Source: Epiperipatus broadwayi (taxonomy: Eukaryota; Onychophora; Udeonychophora; Euonychophora; Peripatidae). From it: a stretch of 64,000 nt of DNA. The stretch is from positions 560,001 through 624,000 of the forward strand of contig JAQFVV010000321.1 of assembly GCA_028023455.1 (NCBI GenBank), given 5' to 3'. Under the pieces are notes generated by a model, which ran no database searches, was not told where the DNA came from, and saw only the letters and a list, made by a program, of their open reading frames with translations. The position numbers were made by a program, and so were the translations under genes. This document shows, in pieces, positions 49,670 to 62,265 of the stretch (the first letter of the stretch is position 1; each line of letters starts with the position of its first letter).

Positions 49670-52600
49670 TGCTTCTATCAAAAATTTATTTTAAACACAT
49701 TTCAATTATTCAATACTGGTAAAAAATATTTGCTAATTTAAGACAATTAAATACTACTCATGATAGTTTTTGCCTTAATTCTGAATAGTTTCATAGATTA
49801 TTAATGTACTACCATATTGTATTTAAATTATTTTGTAAAATTTTATTTTTTAATCGTTCATCGATTCAGTGGGAGAAAATGGGGTAAAAAATGCATGATA
49901 ACTAAAGTCTCACCATAAAAAATAAAAACCATTTGTAACAATTTCTATTTTCATTCTAAACAAAAGAAATTTCAAATGAATATGTTAGTGTATTGCATTT
50001 AAAAATTTTTGAAATATCTGGGCAGCACTATATATATACAGTATAGACGTATGTACTTGTGTATTGTAAAAGCTACACTTTTATTAATTATAGACAATGC
50101 ATATGTTGAAGTAATTTTAAATTAGAATCTAGTATAGATGTATATACATGGAGATATGTTAAGATATCCATTTTATATATACATATATATATGGGTGTGT
50201 GTGCGCGTTTTAAATATGTATTACATAGTATGTATTACTTATATAAGACCATATTGTGCAAAAGATACTAGAACTATAAGTCAAACATATAGTAATTCAA
50301 CTATAAAATGAATTCTAATAAAAAGAAATAACACAATTACAGCAACAGATAAAATAGCATTTGAAAAAAATTAGATATAATAGTATGTATAAACTATACA
50401 TATTATTATAAAGATTTGCTTTAAACAATCATTTGCATGGTATGTGTGTGTTCACTTTCACCCATGTGCATCCATGCTTTAGTAATTTGCTCACTTAATG
50501 TAACATGTATTAAGCATTAAGATTTTAGTATGACCTATTCCTAATTTATCCTAATTGACTTATATTTGGACATGCAATCAAATTTGTGATATGTTGATGT
50601 ATATTTTGTAAAACCTTTTTTTCCCATTATTAAATACAAATAAAATATATGAAAATTCTTAACTTTGAGGAAAGAAACATTTTATATCAATCTTAAATAT
50701 GCAAATAAATAAACAAACAAAAAAAAAACATTATAGAAATATATGTAGTCAGATTGCTCAAGTATTTTGGTTATCATATTAATGACTAGGTAAACCAACA
50801 AATGACAACAATAAATAAAATACATATTTATAGCAATAAAAAATATTCATGGATAATAAAAAATAAATCTAATGACTTCAATAATATATATTGGCAGTGT
50901 TATTATGCATAATAATAAAAATTAAAAAAAACTTTTAATGTTTATGTGTCAAAAATAAAAAAGAAATGAGGTTTGAACTCATAGAAGAGGATTTAAATGA
51001 TTACTCTTAAACAAAAATCATTTAGAAAGTTCTAAAATGTTACTGATCCATTTTAGTTCTTGAAGAGATTTTCTCTTTCTTTATTTTCAGGCTTCTTTAG
51101 TGCACTTCCCTTTTTTTTTTCTTTTCTTTTTTATAATTTTCATAGGACCAAATCAAAATTTGACAAAATTCTTGTTCCTGGGATCTCTTGAAAACTTCAT
51201 GTATATCAATTAACACTTTTGAATTTCTTGGCACTTCTAATAAAAATAAAAATAAAACCGTTTAAAGATTGCTTAATAGTAGATCAGTGGAAGCTTGACA
51301 TGAGGATTATATACACTTTCTTTTCTTTTCTCTTCTTCCTTTCTTTCTCTTTAAAGCTGATGGTGATTCTTTAACAAACCATAGGATGTGAACTGAATCT
51401 CCAAAACAAAATGAGTTTTTATGGGATTAACTGGGGGGGGGGACATTGTCATTCTATTGGTTTGGTATAGGTGTATAGACAGATAGCTAGCACGTAGTGG
51501 TTTAGATCTTGGGTCAAAAAATAATGGCAACTAACAATGCATCATTGTTGTTTCTCTTACAGCTAAGAATATATATATATAAATATAAATACTGAGTTTA
51601 TATATTGAAGCAACAACTAATATGGTTTCTTATTGCACCATTTTACTTTTTAGCTTTGTGTTAGGGATTGAATCTTTATGATAAAGATTTATTGATTTCT
51701 TCCAGACAGTTCCTTTCTTTTCTGAAACTCTTGTCATAACTCAGGTATATATATAGTTTTCTTCAATAACTTAAATGTGATATTATTCATATATCACCAC
51801 ATCTCCAGTTACTGTATATAAAGTAATACTTTAACATTTTGCTGCTTGAAAATCTTTTTTATCCCCATGGTATTTTAAAATGTTTTTTCTCTGATCTTTT
51901 TCTTTCAAGTACTAGAACTTAATAATAATAGTCCAATTTCTTTTTGACTCGGCCGTTTTTATTTCATAATTTTAATAATCTATCTGCAGTTGTTTAAAGA
52001 TTATTTGTTATCATGCTAAAGTTTTTTCATTAATCAGCTCAAGATCTTTTTAAACAAACCACTATAATCTTTTAATAAAAAAAACAACCCAAGACTGATA
52101 AAACTTTTTATTGTCTGTCTTTTTCAAGTTAATTAATTTCTTATCCTATATCAAAACTCTCCTCTTTTTGACAATTTTATAAATCAAAATTTATACAACA
52201 AAAAAATATAAATATCTGTGTGAGATTGTAAAAGTTGTCAATGTTAATTCACACATGTAAATCTTTTATTTCAAACACACAATTAAACTATCTTAGATTA
52301 ACAACCAAACAATCTATTTTAGCCTACTTTTACAAAATAAAATAAAATTATATAATGAAATCACTATATTATTTAACAAAATACAAAAATTTAAATCTAA
52401 CTAACTATTTCTTTATTATATTCATTTTTTTCCATTTCTACTCACTAAGAAAAATCACATATATAAATATATACATCTATAATACACACACAAACAACAA
52501 AAAAATTGGGGGCTGTTAATTCTTTCTTTATATATTAATATATATGGGATTTGATTCTATCCCTAATATATATATATATTATAACTTTATGACAAAACCT

Positions 52601-53065
52601 CACAACCCTATCTGACATGCCATGGTACCACTACGCTATTCAAATCTAGAAAATTTATAAAGGCAACATATGCATATGGTGAGGTGACTCTTTTATCGAA
52701 CTGAAAGTCCTGCTCCCTAATTCTTGGAAGAGCTAAGCTTATAATATTACACTCTATTTTCAAAATTTCCAATTCTTGATTTTTAAAAAAGTATTATTAA
52801 TCGACAATATATATAAAAATAAATTATTGCCCAAAATTAATTAAACAAATCATTTTTATTATTATGCACACACATATTAGTACAAAATTCTGGAACTGAA
52901 TTAACAATTAAATATATTATAATTTATGTATATGCACAGATGTATGCATGTAATAGACTTAATACAATTTTAATATTTTTCTAAATGTAAATATACTACA
53001 TAGAATATGCATTTAACTAACTCAATTCTTTTAACTCCAGGCTACAAGTTCACATCCAAACCACC
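49670..53065. other. A+T-rich intronic stretch, no gene seen
   Basis: Short (TA)n tracts and one poly-G run (51432-51441). No ORF or repeat family identified. Confidence 0.4.
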
Positions 53066-53071
53066 AGCAGC

Positions 53072-53386
53072 TTACTGATATACTGATGTAATCAACGCAA
53101 AATGGCATGTTAGCATAAAAACCATGCTGACAGGAATGAACATCTGTAGCATATCATTAACGAAATAATGACCCTCATCCAGTACAGGAATTTGTATCTG
53201 TCTGGTGAGGTAATCATTTGAAAATATATATTGGACATGCTCTATAAAATGGGGGATAGTGATCTTTGCCATCTTACTGTACCAACCAGAGTGTAAGAAG
53301 ATCAATAGTGTAGGAAATATGTCTATAACCATTGGAAATGTGATAGCTACTTTTTTGAACTCTGCATTCAGGTGGGTACTACACAC
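53072..53386 (-). other. Unassigned 104-codon ORF
   Basis: MCSTHLNAEFKKVAITFPMV begins a non-repetitive ORF with hydrophobic stretches (IDIFPTLLIFL near residues 22-32 and MFIPVSMVFMLTCHFALI near the C-terminus) and a VLDEGHYFVNDML segment. Local composition (53040-53480) is less A+T-rich than its surroundings. It could be a mobile-element fragment or an exon of an antisense gene. I do not recognise a family. Confidence 0.3.
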
Positions 53387-53399
53387 TGTATGCTAATGT

Positions 53400-54650
53400 G
53401 GCACAAGGGAATGAGAATCCAATGTGCTTCCCCAGATTACATTGACATAAGCACCCATACATTATTCCACCAGCACCAATTCAACTACAAAACAAATAGC
53501 CCAAAATTAACATATTTTAAACTAACAGTCTTATGAATCTATGCAGCAATTTGCATTCATTTTAAAATTATTAATTTAAAAGAAATTTATGTGAATGGAA
53601 ATAATAATAGCAAACATAATATATATATATATAAAATTTAATTCTGCTTAATCAGATAAGAGACTTTGAGTTAGATAATATTTACAATTTGAAAAGTTCT
53701 TATTTTTAAATAATTAAAGTTCATATCTTATTTACTACAAAAGTTCATACTTCCCTGGCATTGGATTATTGGAGTCAGTCTTTGCAATCCTTGATTCATT
53801 GCACATTTCAATTCAAAGTTCCTTCTGTACCATATTAATATTGTTTTTTGAGGATGATGAGAATGCCATTTGCCATTTTTTAGGAACTATTATATGCTGG
53901 AGGCTGCCTTAGCTGGTGTGAAAAATGGGAAATGAAAATTTATTGCATGACCCCTACATTTTGGAGATCTGCAATGCATGAATACATATGTTTAAATAAT
54001 AAACACATAAAGCAGCATGAGCAATCAAAATAAAAAAACCTCCAACTAGCAAAATTTTATTTTTTCCTTTTATATCCTTTTGAATTCCTTATCATAAAAT
54101 TCCAGGATCAATCTTGCCTGGCTTCATGCTGATCTTATTGGTGATGATGATTTTCTCTGCGGACCATGTGTTTATTCACATCATTTATTGGGCAGTTCAC
54201 TTTTGAGTGGGAACAGCAGATTTTATTACTAATAATTTTTTAATTGATATATTATCTGATTTACAATTGGTTAAATGCCCTCAAAGGCCTGTTTGCTATT
54301 ATATCATTTCATTTAAATACAAACATCATTTCTATTCTATTAAGATTTAAACATAATTTTTAAATAGAAAATAATTCACATCTTTTATTGTTTTTTTTTA
54401 TATTCCTTTAAAAAATAAACTTCTATATTTACGTTTTTCCTTTTTATATGTTAACTTACTTTTAGGTAATTATTTAATAGTTTACCATCTGCACAATTAT
54501 ATATATTGGTTTAAATTAAATTTTTATTAACTTCTATATTTATTTATCAAACTTTTTTTTATTTGAAAGTGATGTAATGGCATATATGTATACTATTACA
54601 ATATATAAAGTATTTTGATAAATTTAAGATGTAGACATTAAAATTGTAAT
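53400..54650. other. Intronic stretch, no gene seen
   Basis: Mixed composition to about 54200, then A+T-rich. No identifiable feature. Confidence 0.35.
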
Positions 54651-54654
54651 AAAA

Positions 54655-54775
54655 GTATATATATATATGTCATATTATTATTGCTATTTTTCGGATATTC
54701 CGTGTAGTGAAAAAGCTAAATGCTGACGTTTCAGTACAATATCAAGTACATTCCTCATAAAATCGTTTTTATCAT
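54655..54775 (-). mobile_element. Penelope-like element tail fragment
   Basis: On the minus strand GAGGAATGTACTTGATATTG, TACTGAAACGTCAGCATTTA and GCTTTTTCACTACACGGAAT end in an ATAATAATATGAC(AT)n tail. GAATGTACTT...CGTC-type UTRs followed by a (TA)n tail resemble PLE 3' ends. No coding part. Confidence 0.5.
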
Positions 54776-55434
54776 TTTCTTTCTCCTCATATATATATAT
54801 ATATATTAAACTAGAACAATTGTTTAATCATGAATATGACTAGATAACCATGCATTAAAATGAATAGACCAAACAATAACATTTGTCTAATTCATCTTAT
54901 GCTAAAAATGGCTATTTTTAGTTCACCATTCTAAATCTTATATGAGCAGTAAATTGGATAAGATTTTTTAATATGAGTAATAATTTGAAAATTCCCAATT
55001 TCATTAAATCTTCACATTTTAATTAACCAGACAAAAAGGTCTCCTGACCAAGTGATGATCCTAAAAATTTGTTACTCCTTTCTATTTTCGTTGCATTATT
55101 TATTACATCTTAATATTGGAACAGCATCATAATCTCAATTGTCAATCTATTCTACAGAAGTGCATGTATTTGATATTTATATGTTCAATTAAAGTGGTTG
55201 GTCAAAAGTTTCACATTTAATTAGCATACAATTTTTTATATATAAAATTAATATGATACTTTTTTTACTATTAAAAAATTTACTGACAGTCTCTTGAATT
55301 TAAATTATATTGTAAGCATAAATTAATTACTACTTTCAATCGTTAAAATTAGATATTTGAAAATAGCAGATATTTAAAAATAGTGACAATTATATTAAAT
55401 AATGGCATAATAGATGTCAAATAATCCCAGAGTA

Positions 55435-55745
55435 ACATGTGATATTTGGACTATTTTTATCATTTATGAGTGAATGTTGAATGTATAGAAACATTTAAAC
55501 TTTATTTAAACTTTCCAAATACAAACAACTTGTTAATAATAACACACAAATAGACAATACAGGTTAGTAATTACAGACAATACAGGTTAGTAATTACACT
55601 AACCTGTAATTACTAATCTGTATTGTCTATTTGTGTGTTATTATTAACAAGTTGTTTGTATTTGGAAAGTTTAAATAAAGTTAAAAATTTTCTATACATT
55701 CAACATTCACTCATAAATGATAAAAATAGTCCAACATATCACATC
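55435..55745. mobile_element. Near-perfect palindromic MITE-like element
   Basis: The left arm (about 55440-55590) and right arm (about 55596-55742) are inverted copies over roughly 150 bp. The outer ends match in inverse: ATATTTGGACTATTTTTATC against GATAAAAATAGTCCAACATAT. A 23-bp segment (GACAATACAGGTTAGTAATT-AC) is duplicated next to the centre. The TIR sequence is shared with 14521-14812. Arms are nearly identical, so the structure is young or maintained by conversion. Confidence 0.8.
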
Positions 55746-55818
55746 TTATAATATACCATCATTACAAACCTTCAGACAAATCCCAGAATAACTTTTCATA
55801 TTTGCATTTTTTTTTAAA

Positions 55819-55914
55819 GTCTCATAGCATCGGCCGGGACGCGAACCCGCAACCCGGGCAACTGCCTGCAAGTGCAAGGCAGTCGTGCTGACCTCTTGAC
55901 CACCAATGCAAGAC
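55819..55914 (-). mobile_element. tRNA-derived SINE
   Basis: Minus strand: GTCTTGCATTGGTGGTCAAG, AGGTCAGCACGACTGCCTTG, then GGGTTCGCGTCCCGGCCGAT and GCTATGAGAC. Same family as 20802, 21666 and 57037. An A run on its 3' side (T run at 55806-55815 on the plus strand) is the tail. Confidence 0.85.
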
Positions 55915-55919
55915 TATAT

Positions 55920-56715
55920 TTGCATAATTAATATCCAAATTTTAAAATAGTGCAATATATTGGGTCTGATATTTTTATACATTTCCCAATAAAGTGATTT
56001 AATCTAACAAATAAATCTATACAATTCTTCGTTTTTCACAAGTGTTTACCTCATCTATAGCTTTTACACTTTCTATATTATTGCAAATTATATATATTTT
56101 TTATTATTTAGATTGCTTTTATTTTAATGAAACATAAAGTTGTTATAAATTAATGGTAATTTTTATCATTTGTAATTTTCCTCTTGTTATTTTTAGTCAT
56201 AATATATATATAAAATTTAAGATCATTTTTGAATTTTACATTCAGTATATGTAATATTCATACTTAATAATAATAATGTTGATGATGATTAATCACTAAA
56301 ATATCATGTGACATTCAAACAATAAAACAGCAGGTTCAGCAACAATTTCAAACATTTCAACCAAATTGAGATTACTTTTTACTTTATTCAGGCAAGAATT
56401 GATTCAGAAACCATCAACTCTCTAACCTGGGCCATTATCACTATAACAAAACACACAAAACAGTAATGACAATTAATTCGCCATTGTATCTTCTTTTATA
56501 TGACATATATTTTAGAATATGTAATCAATTGCTTATATAGAATAGTGCATTTTTAAAATTTTGATGATAAAAATTGGTTAATAAGTTCGACTTTAGCAAT
56601 TTTTTAAAATATTTATTTAATATTGAGTTTTAAAATGTATTCTTTATTAATTTTATTCATATTACATTTAATATCGGATATTCATTCTTCCATATTATTT
56701 TATACATATCCTATT
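55920..56715. other. A+T-rich intronic stretch
   Basis: No gene or repeat recognised. Confidence 0.4.
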
Positions 56716-56720
56716 TCATA

Positions 56721-56865
56721 TATAAACCATTATAATGTGATGTGATGTACTATAGCTTCCTCTTAAACGAAGTGATGTGATGTGATGTATTTGGCTTCTC
56801 CTTAAACGAAGTCATATACGCCCTCTGTTTAAAAGTCTATATTTGTAATTGTATAATGGTTTATA
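56721..56865. mobile_element. Small MITE-like element with internal duplication
   Basis: TATAAACCATTATA at 56721-56734 is matched inversely by TATAATGGTTTATA at 56852-56865 (14-bp TIR, perfect). Inside, GTGATGTGATGTACTATAGC-TTCCTCTTAAACGAAGT is duplicated as GTGATGTGATGTATTTGGCT-TCTCCTTAAACGAAGT. 145 bp, non-coding. Confidence 0.6.
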
Positions 56866-57036
56866 TATTTGTATAATTATTTCAGTTAGTGTTAACAGTA
56901 ACTTTCTTTTCATTTATATCCTATTTATAATAATGACTATTTATTTCCCATTTTATTTAGATTTATAATTACACATTATAATAAATTTATTGAGAAACAA
57001 CTTTAAAATGATCAAATTGATCAAATTCTGTTTTTA

Positions 57037-57133
57037 GTCAAGCGTTGTTAGCCGAGAGGTCATCGCACCTGCCTTGCAAGCAAGTAGTTGGTTGCAGACG
57101 GGTGTGGGTTCGCGTCCGGCCAATGCTATGACA
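57037..57133 (+). mobile_element. tRNA-derived SINE with poly-A tail and target duplication
   Basis: GTCAAGCGTTGTTAGCCGAG, AGGTCATCGCACCTGCCTTG, TGGGTTCGCGTCCGGCCAAT and GCTATGACAT are followed by a 15-A tail (57139-57153). TCTGTTTTTA at 57027-57036 is repeated at 57155-57164 as a 10-bp target duplication. Pol III A and B boxes are intact, so this copy is probably the youngest in the window. Confidence 0.9.
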
Positions 57134-57164
57134 TATGGAAAAAAAAAAAAAAAATCTGTTTTTA

Positions 57165-57535
57165 ACTTTAATAACAAGATCAATTTTTTTTTTAAAAAAA
57201 GTAATATATTTGCAAATTAACAATAAGTTATTTTTTTTAATCAATATTCTTTTTTTTTTTTTTGAAATCTTAATTAATGCTGATTTCTATCACTCATATC
57301 TTGCAAAAAATAAATTTATTAAATGATGTCAAAATGTATTTTTAATTTTTAAATGCTTTCATTGCAATTAAAATTTAAAATCCATTTTTTTTGCGTTTTT
57401 GTATCAACATTTAAACAAAAATATATAATTTATTCATCTATGGTAATTTTTTAAAAAGAAAATTAGAATATCTCATCATATCAATTATTAAAATGCTAAT
57501 AGTAGCATATATTTTTTTACTTCCTCATGCCACTC
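57165..57535. other. A+T-rich intronic stretch
   Basis: No gene. Poly-T runs at 57185-57196 and 57250-57262. Confidence 0.4.
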
Positions 57536-57608
57536 AAGTAATCTTTAGTAAGAAATGTTATATGCAAAAATTATAGTGCTTAATGAATCTATATCATGTG
57601 CTTTCCTA

Positions 57609-57664
57609 TCAATAATCCCTAGATTAATTTCAAGCTTATTGTTTTCATCAGTAATAACCTTTGG
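57609..57664 (-). ncRNA. Hammerhead ribozyme motif, core boxes intact
   Basis: Minus strand: CCAAAGGTTATTA, CTGATGA, AAACAATAAGCTT, GAAA, TTAATC, TAGGGATTATTG. Both core boxes are present and stem III (ATTAAT) is self-complementary with AUC as cleavage triplet. Stem I is disrupted after three pairs, so activity is doubtful. Confidence 0.6.
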
Positions 57665-57725
57665 ATCCTGGAACAGTGCAATGGAAGTGTTTTAAATACT
57701 AAAGTTCCAGTTGTACTGTTTCAAG

Positions 57726-57782
57726 ATTCAATGCTTCTCTCGGATGAAAGCCATAAGGTTGAAACTAGACTGGGGACTTTGG
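57726..57782 (+). ncRNA. Hammerhead ribozyme motif, core changed
   Basis: TTCTCT-CGGATGA-AAGC-CATAA-GGTT-GAAACTAGAC-TGGGGACTTTGG. The U4 equivalent is G and stem III has lost its symmetry. Confidence 0.55.
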
Positions 57783-57889
57783 ACAGGAAAGCATAGGATA
57801 GGAATTTATTAAGCACTGGCATTTAGCATTATTTATTAAAGATAACATTAAGTGACATAAAGATGAAAAAGTATGCTACAGAAACACCA

Positions 57890-58865
57890 ATTGTAACCTG
57901 AAGTCATGTAATAGATTACTGGTAAAATGTTAATAGTTTCTGCTAATGAAATTTTTAAACAGATTAGTACTGAATCATAAAATTGTTCATAAATAGCTGT
58001 TGTTAATTGCACGTTGATAATCGATTTTATTTCTAGCCATTATTCTTTCTTCAGCAAATGGGCTTATCAATAACCATCAAGTTTTTTGTTTCTAATTGCT
58101 GTTCTTTTCAGTGAAGATGATTAGAAAATTTACTTGCCTGTAACTTTTCTTTTTCTTTTCTTCATTTCAAAATATAAATATGCAATTTTCAGAAAAACTT
58201 TAAATTTATATGTTCTTTTCATAGGTACAGACTATTGCCAAATCAATATATTACTTTCAGCAAAGATTTGTTTTTAATTTATGCAAATCCAACATACATA
58301 AATTTGCATACAAATAATTTGTAAAAAGCATTCAAAAATATATTATATATTTAAAGTTTAATAAAAATTTAGCTTAATAATACAAAAAGAAGAGAAAAAT
58401 ATTTTTCGTTTAATCATTAGTAGCATATTAATTTACTTGTTTATTATATTGATCAAAATAGAAAACGAGGAGAGAGAGTAGATTTCATTCATTACCAGTA
58501 AAATAAATTGTATTAATTATAAAACTGTTATTGCAGAGTTTTATTTTAAATACTATTAGAAATGTATTGTTTCAAATAATATATACCTCATAAAAATGAA
58601 TTTGGTATGATAATTCTCTATAAATTTTATCATTCAAAAAGTATTTCAATATATCCTAGTAGTAAAGATTTATATATTTTTTATTTATACATAATTTGAG
58701 TTAGCAAGAATTATGAAACACGGTTTATGTAAGTAGGGAATCTTCAGCATATAATTAATATCTCCTTAATTAATTAGCCTATAAAAACATGCTTTCCTTT
58801 AATTATGGATTATGCTTATCAAATAATCCAATTAGATTTCCAAATTTTTAAGCCACTTAATTTTT
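57890..58865. other. A+T-rich intronic stretch
   Basis: No gene or clear repeat. Confidence 0.4.
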
Positions 58866-58869
58866 TTAA

Positions 58870-59140
58870 AAAATACAGTCATCATCATCATCATCACCAA
58901 CCATTATCAATTCATTGCAGAATGAAGGTCCAATTCAATCCATTTTCTCCAATCTTTAGCTTCTCTTCTCTACATTACCCCTGCACATTTTCTTATTTCA
59001 TCCATACATCTCACATGTAGTCTCTTTCTGTGTATTTTACAATCTCTTGGAATCTAGTTTAAGATTTCAATTGTCCATCTATTATCATCTCTTCTAGCAA
59101 TATATCCAGCCCAACTTCACTTCAGTCTTTTAATTTTTTC
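58870..59140 (-). pseudogene. LINE 3' coding tail, inverted relative to 6560
   Basis: On the minus strand: SWAGYIARRDDNRWTIEILN (about 59050-59120), then PRDCKIHRKRLHVRCMDEIRK and CAGVM, a stop, and a tail with ATGATGATGATGATG-like repeats. WAGHIARRxDxRW...RW.DEI is the C-terminal end of LINE ORF2 proteins. KRPHVRWMDEIRKCAGVM at 6600-6665 shows the two copies are the same family. Confidence 0.75.
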
Positions 59141-59336
59141 CCATAATCACCACTGTTTGTTCTCTTACCCAGTAGAACTTGTTATTACAGAAATATAAAA
59201 AGATAAATGTCTAGCACAATGTTTTGTAACTTTTTTTTGAAAAGTGGCACTCTGAAATTAATATATATATATATATATAATGATAATAGGAAGATTTTCA
59301 TGGGTTGCAGATATAAATCATATAATACGCGAATTT

Positions 59337-59491
59337 ATCCGTGTATGATTTTGATTATTAATATATACGTTTCAGTTTGATCACAAAAACAATCAACTGA
59401 TGAATAGAATATCTTCTATTCATCACCCATTTGATGTCTTGTGTGATCAAGCCGAAACGTATATATTAATAATCAAAATCATACACGGATG
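59337..59491. mobile_element. Palindromic Penelope-like tail
   Basis: ATCCGTGTATGATTTTGATT, ATTAATATATACGTTTCAG and TTTGATCACA on the left are mirrored by TGTGATCAAGCCGAAACGT, ATATATTAATAATCAAAATC and ATACACGGAT on the right, with centre near 59411. GATCAAGCCGAAACGT is a PLE-UTR-like motif, again facing outward in both arms. Confidence 0.65.
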
Positions 59492-59499
59492 AACCCTCA

Positions 59500-60780
59500 A
59501 AATATTTCATTTATATATATACTGTGACACTTCTATTTTATATTTATTGTACAGATATAATAATTTATAATAGATGTTAATTAGTTTAAATTATCTTTAC
59601 TTTTTTTAAAATAATTAATTGTAAAGATATTAAATAATTTATAAGATTAATTACATGTGTATATTCAATGCAAAATTGATAAATAATAATTATTATGAAA
59701 TTGTACATTAATATATTGAATGTAATACTTGAGTTTGATGCACTCCACAGATTATTTTATTATTAGATAAAATACTGTAAAGACAAACTCTCATTTTTTC
59801 TCAATCAATTGTAATCTTTTCTTTTGTCTTTCTGTATAATAGTTAAAATAGAAAACTTTAACTTTCATAAATAAGTCATGTAATATATAGGGGGTTTGAA
59901 TTTAGAACCTCACATGACTCTCAACCACCCATGCTATTTCATACAGCTGATATACTTGATCACACACATATCGAAAAAATAAATAATCACCAATATGCGT
60001 ATTTCGTGCTAAACCAGCACTCATCAGTTGGTTCAGATTGTCATCTCCACACATCTATACAATCAAAGCTCAGCATTTATTAAGATAGCCAATTTTCTTA
60101 CTTTAATGAAAATGAGAACAAATGTGTGTTGTCTGAAATGAAAACATTTGTTTTTTTTTATATTAATCCAGAATATGTGAATTTTAATTATTTTTATGTT
60201 TTAATTTTAAATTTTTATGTAAAAAAATATTAGAGTGTTTTTCATTACTATTTTTTACGGAATTCTTGAAGTGTCATTGTAGAATTCTGGTTGAAAATCA
60301 CTGACGTAATGTGAAATTAAAATAATATTCAATATTTCAAATAAATTTCAACATGAAACATTTAATTATTAAGATCTGATAAATTTTTTATTGCATTGAC
60401 ACTATATATTAATAATTGTTACTAATAATTTATTAAACTAGAGATGATTTCTAGTCCAGATGTAAACTTAGATATCGCCATTAAAAATTAATATCTGCTG
60501 AGTGTTATTCCCAGTATAAAAAAGCATCTTAGGGAACATTTGTCTTTTTCAGATATATATATCAAGAATGTATAATGGAGTTGAAGTTTTAAGAAAGATA
60601 TATACAACGTTTCTGAATTTTAATATTTATACTTTATTATTGATCTCTTACTAATATTAAAAGTTATTAAAGATCTATTTCAATTCTTTATGATAAAAGA
60701 AAATATAGAATGGTCATTAGCATGCATATGTCAAATAGAATAATAAATGATGTATTGCTCATGTTAAACATAAGTTCCAT
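59500..60780. other. A+T-rich stretch with one SINE
   Basis: Positions 59890-60045 hold the SINE listed separately. The rest shows no gene. Confidence 0.4.
59890..60045 (-). mobile_element. tRNA-derived SINE, 12.3-kb family, single copy
   Basis: GGGTTTGAATTTAGAACCTC, AATAATCACCAATATGCGTA, TTTCGTGCTAAACCAGCACT and CATCAGTTGGTTCAGATTGT match the left arm of 12280-12592. The B box is diverged. Confidence 0.55.
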
Positions 60781-60784
60781 GTGG

Positions 60785-61180
60785 AAAAAAATTGGAAAAT
60801 ATTAGTCAGCATGAATGGCTTCTTGGAAAAATGGAAAAACATTTGTTCAGCATGAATTGTATTCTGGGAGAATGAAATACACTAGTATGCATGAATTGCA
60901 TCTTGGGAAACAGAAAAATCTAGTCAGCATAAACTGCATCATGGGAAATAGAAAAATACTAGTTAAACATGAATTGCATCTTGGAAAAATGGAAAAATAG
61001 TCGTCAGCATGAACTACATTCTGGGAAAATGAAAAAACATTTATGTAAGAATTGCATCTTGGAAGAATATAGAAACACCAGTTAGCATGCATTGCATCCT
61101 GGGAAAATGGAAAAATATCAGTTTAGCATAAATTGCATCTTGGGAGAATGGCAAAATACCAGTTATTATGAGTTGCACCT
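60785..61180 (-). repeat. 41-bp minisatellite, second array, inverse orientation
   Basis: About 9-10 units of AGCATGAATTGCATCTTGGG followed by AAAATGGAAAAATACTAGTC, the reverse complement of the 18804-19775 unit. The 61-codon ORF with HELHLGK repeats is simply the unit translated. Confidence 0.9.
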
Positions 61181-61536
61181 TTTAATATTGATAGTATTGG
61201 GCAAAGTTTTTGGGTTGAGGCTTGAGAACTTGCAACTGTTATGCAGAAAAAAAATAAAATTTGCTGTAGGACTATAATTATACAATTTTTAAAACAAGGT
61301 TGCCATCTTTATTTTATTTATCATATTGGTCAAAAATAAATGTGATTAAATTTTTGTGTGTGCCTGGTAGATGGATTTTTTTAAAAAAAAAACGTATGTT
61401 ATATAATCAAATTTTATTCTATCTTTGATAAGTTGTAAAATTTACCTTTAATAAAAATACTATTGAGAAAACTTTTAGGATTGGAAGCAGGAGCTCTTTG
61501 AATGAATATGGTGACCAGACTAAGATTTACTGTTGT

Positions 61537-61556
61537 ATTATTATTATTATTATTAT
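61537..61556. repeat. Short (ATT)n
   Basis: About seven ATT units. Confidence 0.9.
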
Positions 61557-61684
61557 TTGAATATGAATATGAAGTCCAGGGACTTGGAAAGCCTTAAGGC
61601 AGATAAACATATAATTTTTACAATATTAAACTTCTCTAATCTAAGCATTTGGCACATAATTATTGATGATATTATTATTACTAT

Positions 61685-61800
61685 TATCATCATCATCATC
61701 ATCTGATTGGCTGTCACATAAGCATTTTTAAGGCACATCTGAGGAAGGTTTCAGATTTTCTCGTTATTATTATATCATCTGCTTGCACTTAATAAATTTA
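61685..61800 (+). mobile_element. 114-bp retroposon, second copy
   Basis: CATCTGATTGGCTGTCACAT, AAGCATTTTTAAGGCACATC, GAAGGTTTCAGATTTTCTCG, TTATTATTATATCATCTGCT and TGCACTTAATAAATTTAA match 6118-6231 end to end in inverse orientation. Confidence 0.8.
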
Positions 61801-62057
61801 ATATATTTACATTTGTTACTATCATTTCATTAGATTTAAAAATTGCTTCCTAGTAAATCGAAATATTTCAAGTTGTTTATTTATATATAATATTTAGTGA
61901 AATAAATGTGGTGCTTTAAGCTTCACACTCTTAGTTCAGAATGCTTGAGTCTGGCTTATTTATATATAAATTTAAGTAGAGAAGAAGGTGGTTCCATCTC
62001 TTTCTTGTACTTCTGGCTTGTATTTTTGAATTGAGAGTTTCACGTGCAGTCATTGTT

Positions 62058-62225
<168 letters not shown>

Positions 62226-62265
62226 TATAAACTAAAAATTTATATTATATTTATTATTCTTATAG

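Larger units (their letters stand above)
57540..57880. mobile_element. Hammerhead-ribozyme repeat element, short inverted form
   Basis: The outer parts are inverted copies (ATGCCACTCAAGTAATCTTT against AAAGATAACATTAAGTGACA). A minus-strand hammerhead is at 57609 and a plus-strand one at 57726, with about 60 bp between them. Related to the 48-kb subfamily (TAGTGCTTAATGAATC start). Confidence 0.65.

Noticed and set aside
60815-61277. ORFs with HELHLGK-type repeats
   Set aside because: They only translate the 41-bp minisatellite, whose unit is not a multiple of three and so cannot keep a frame for long.
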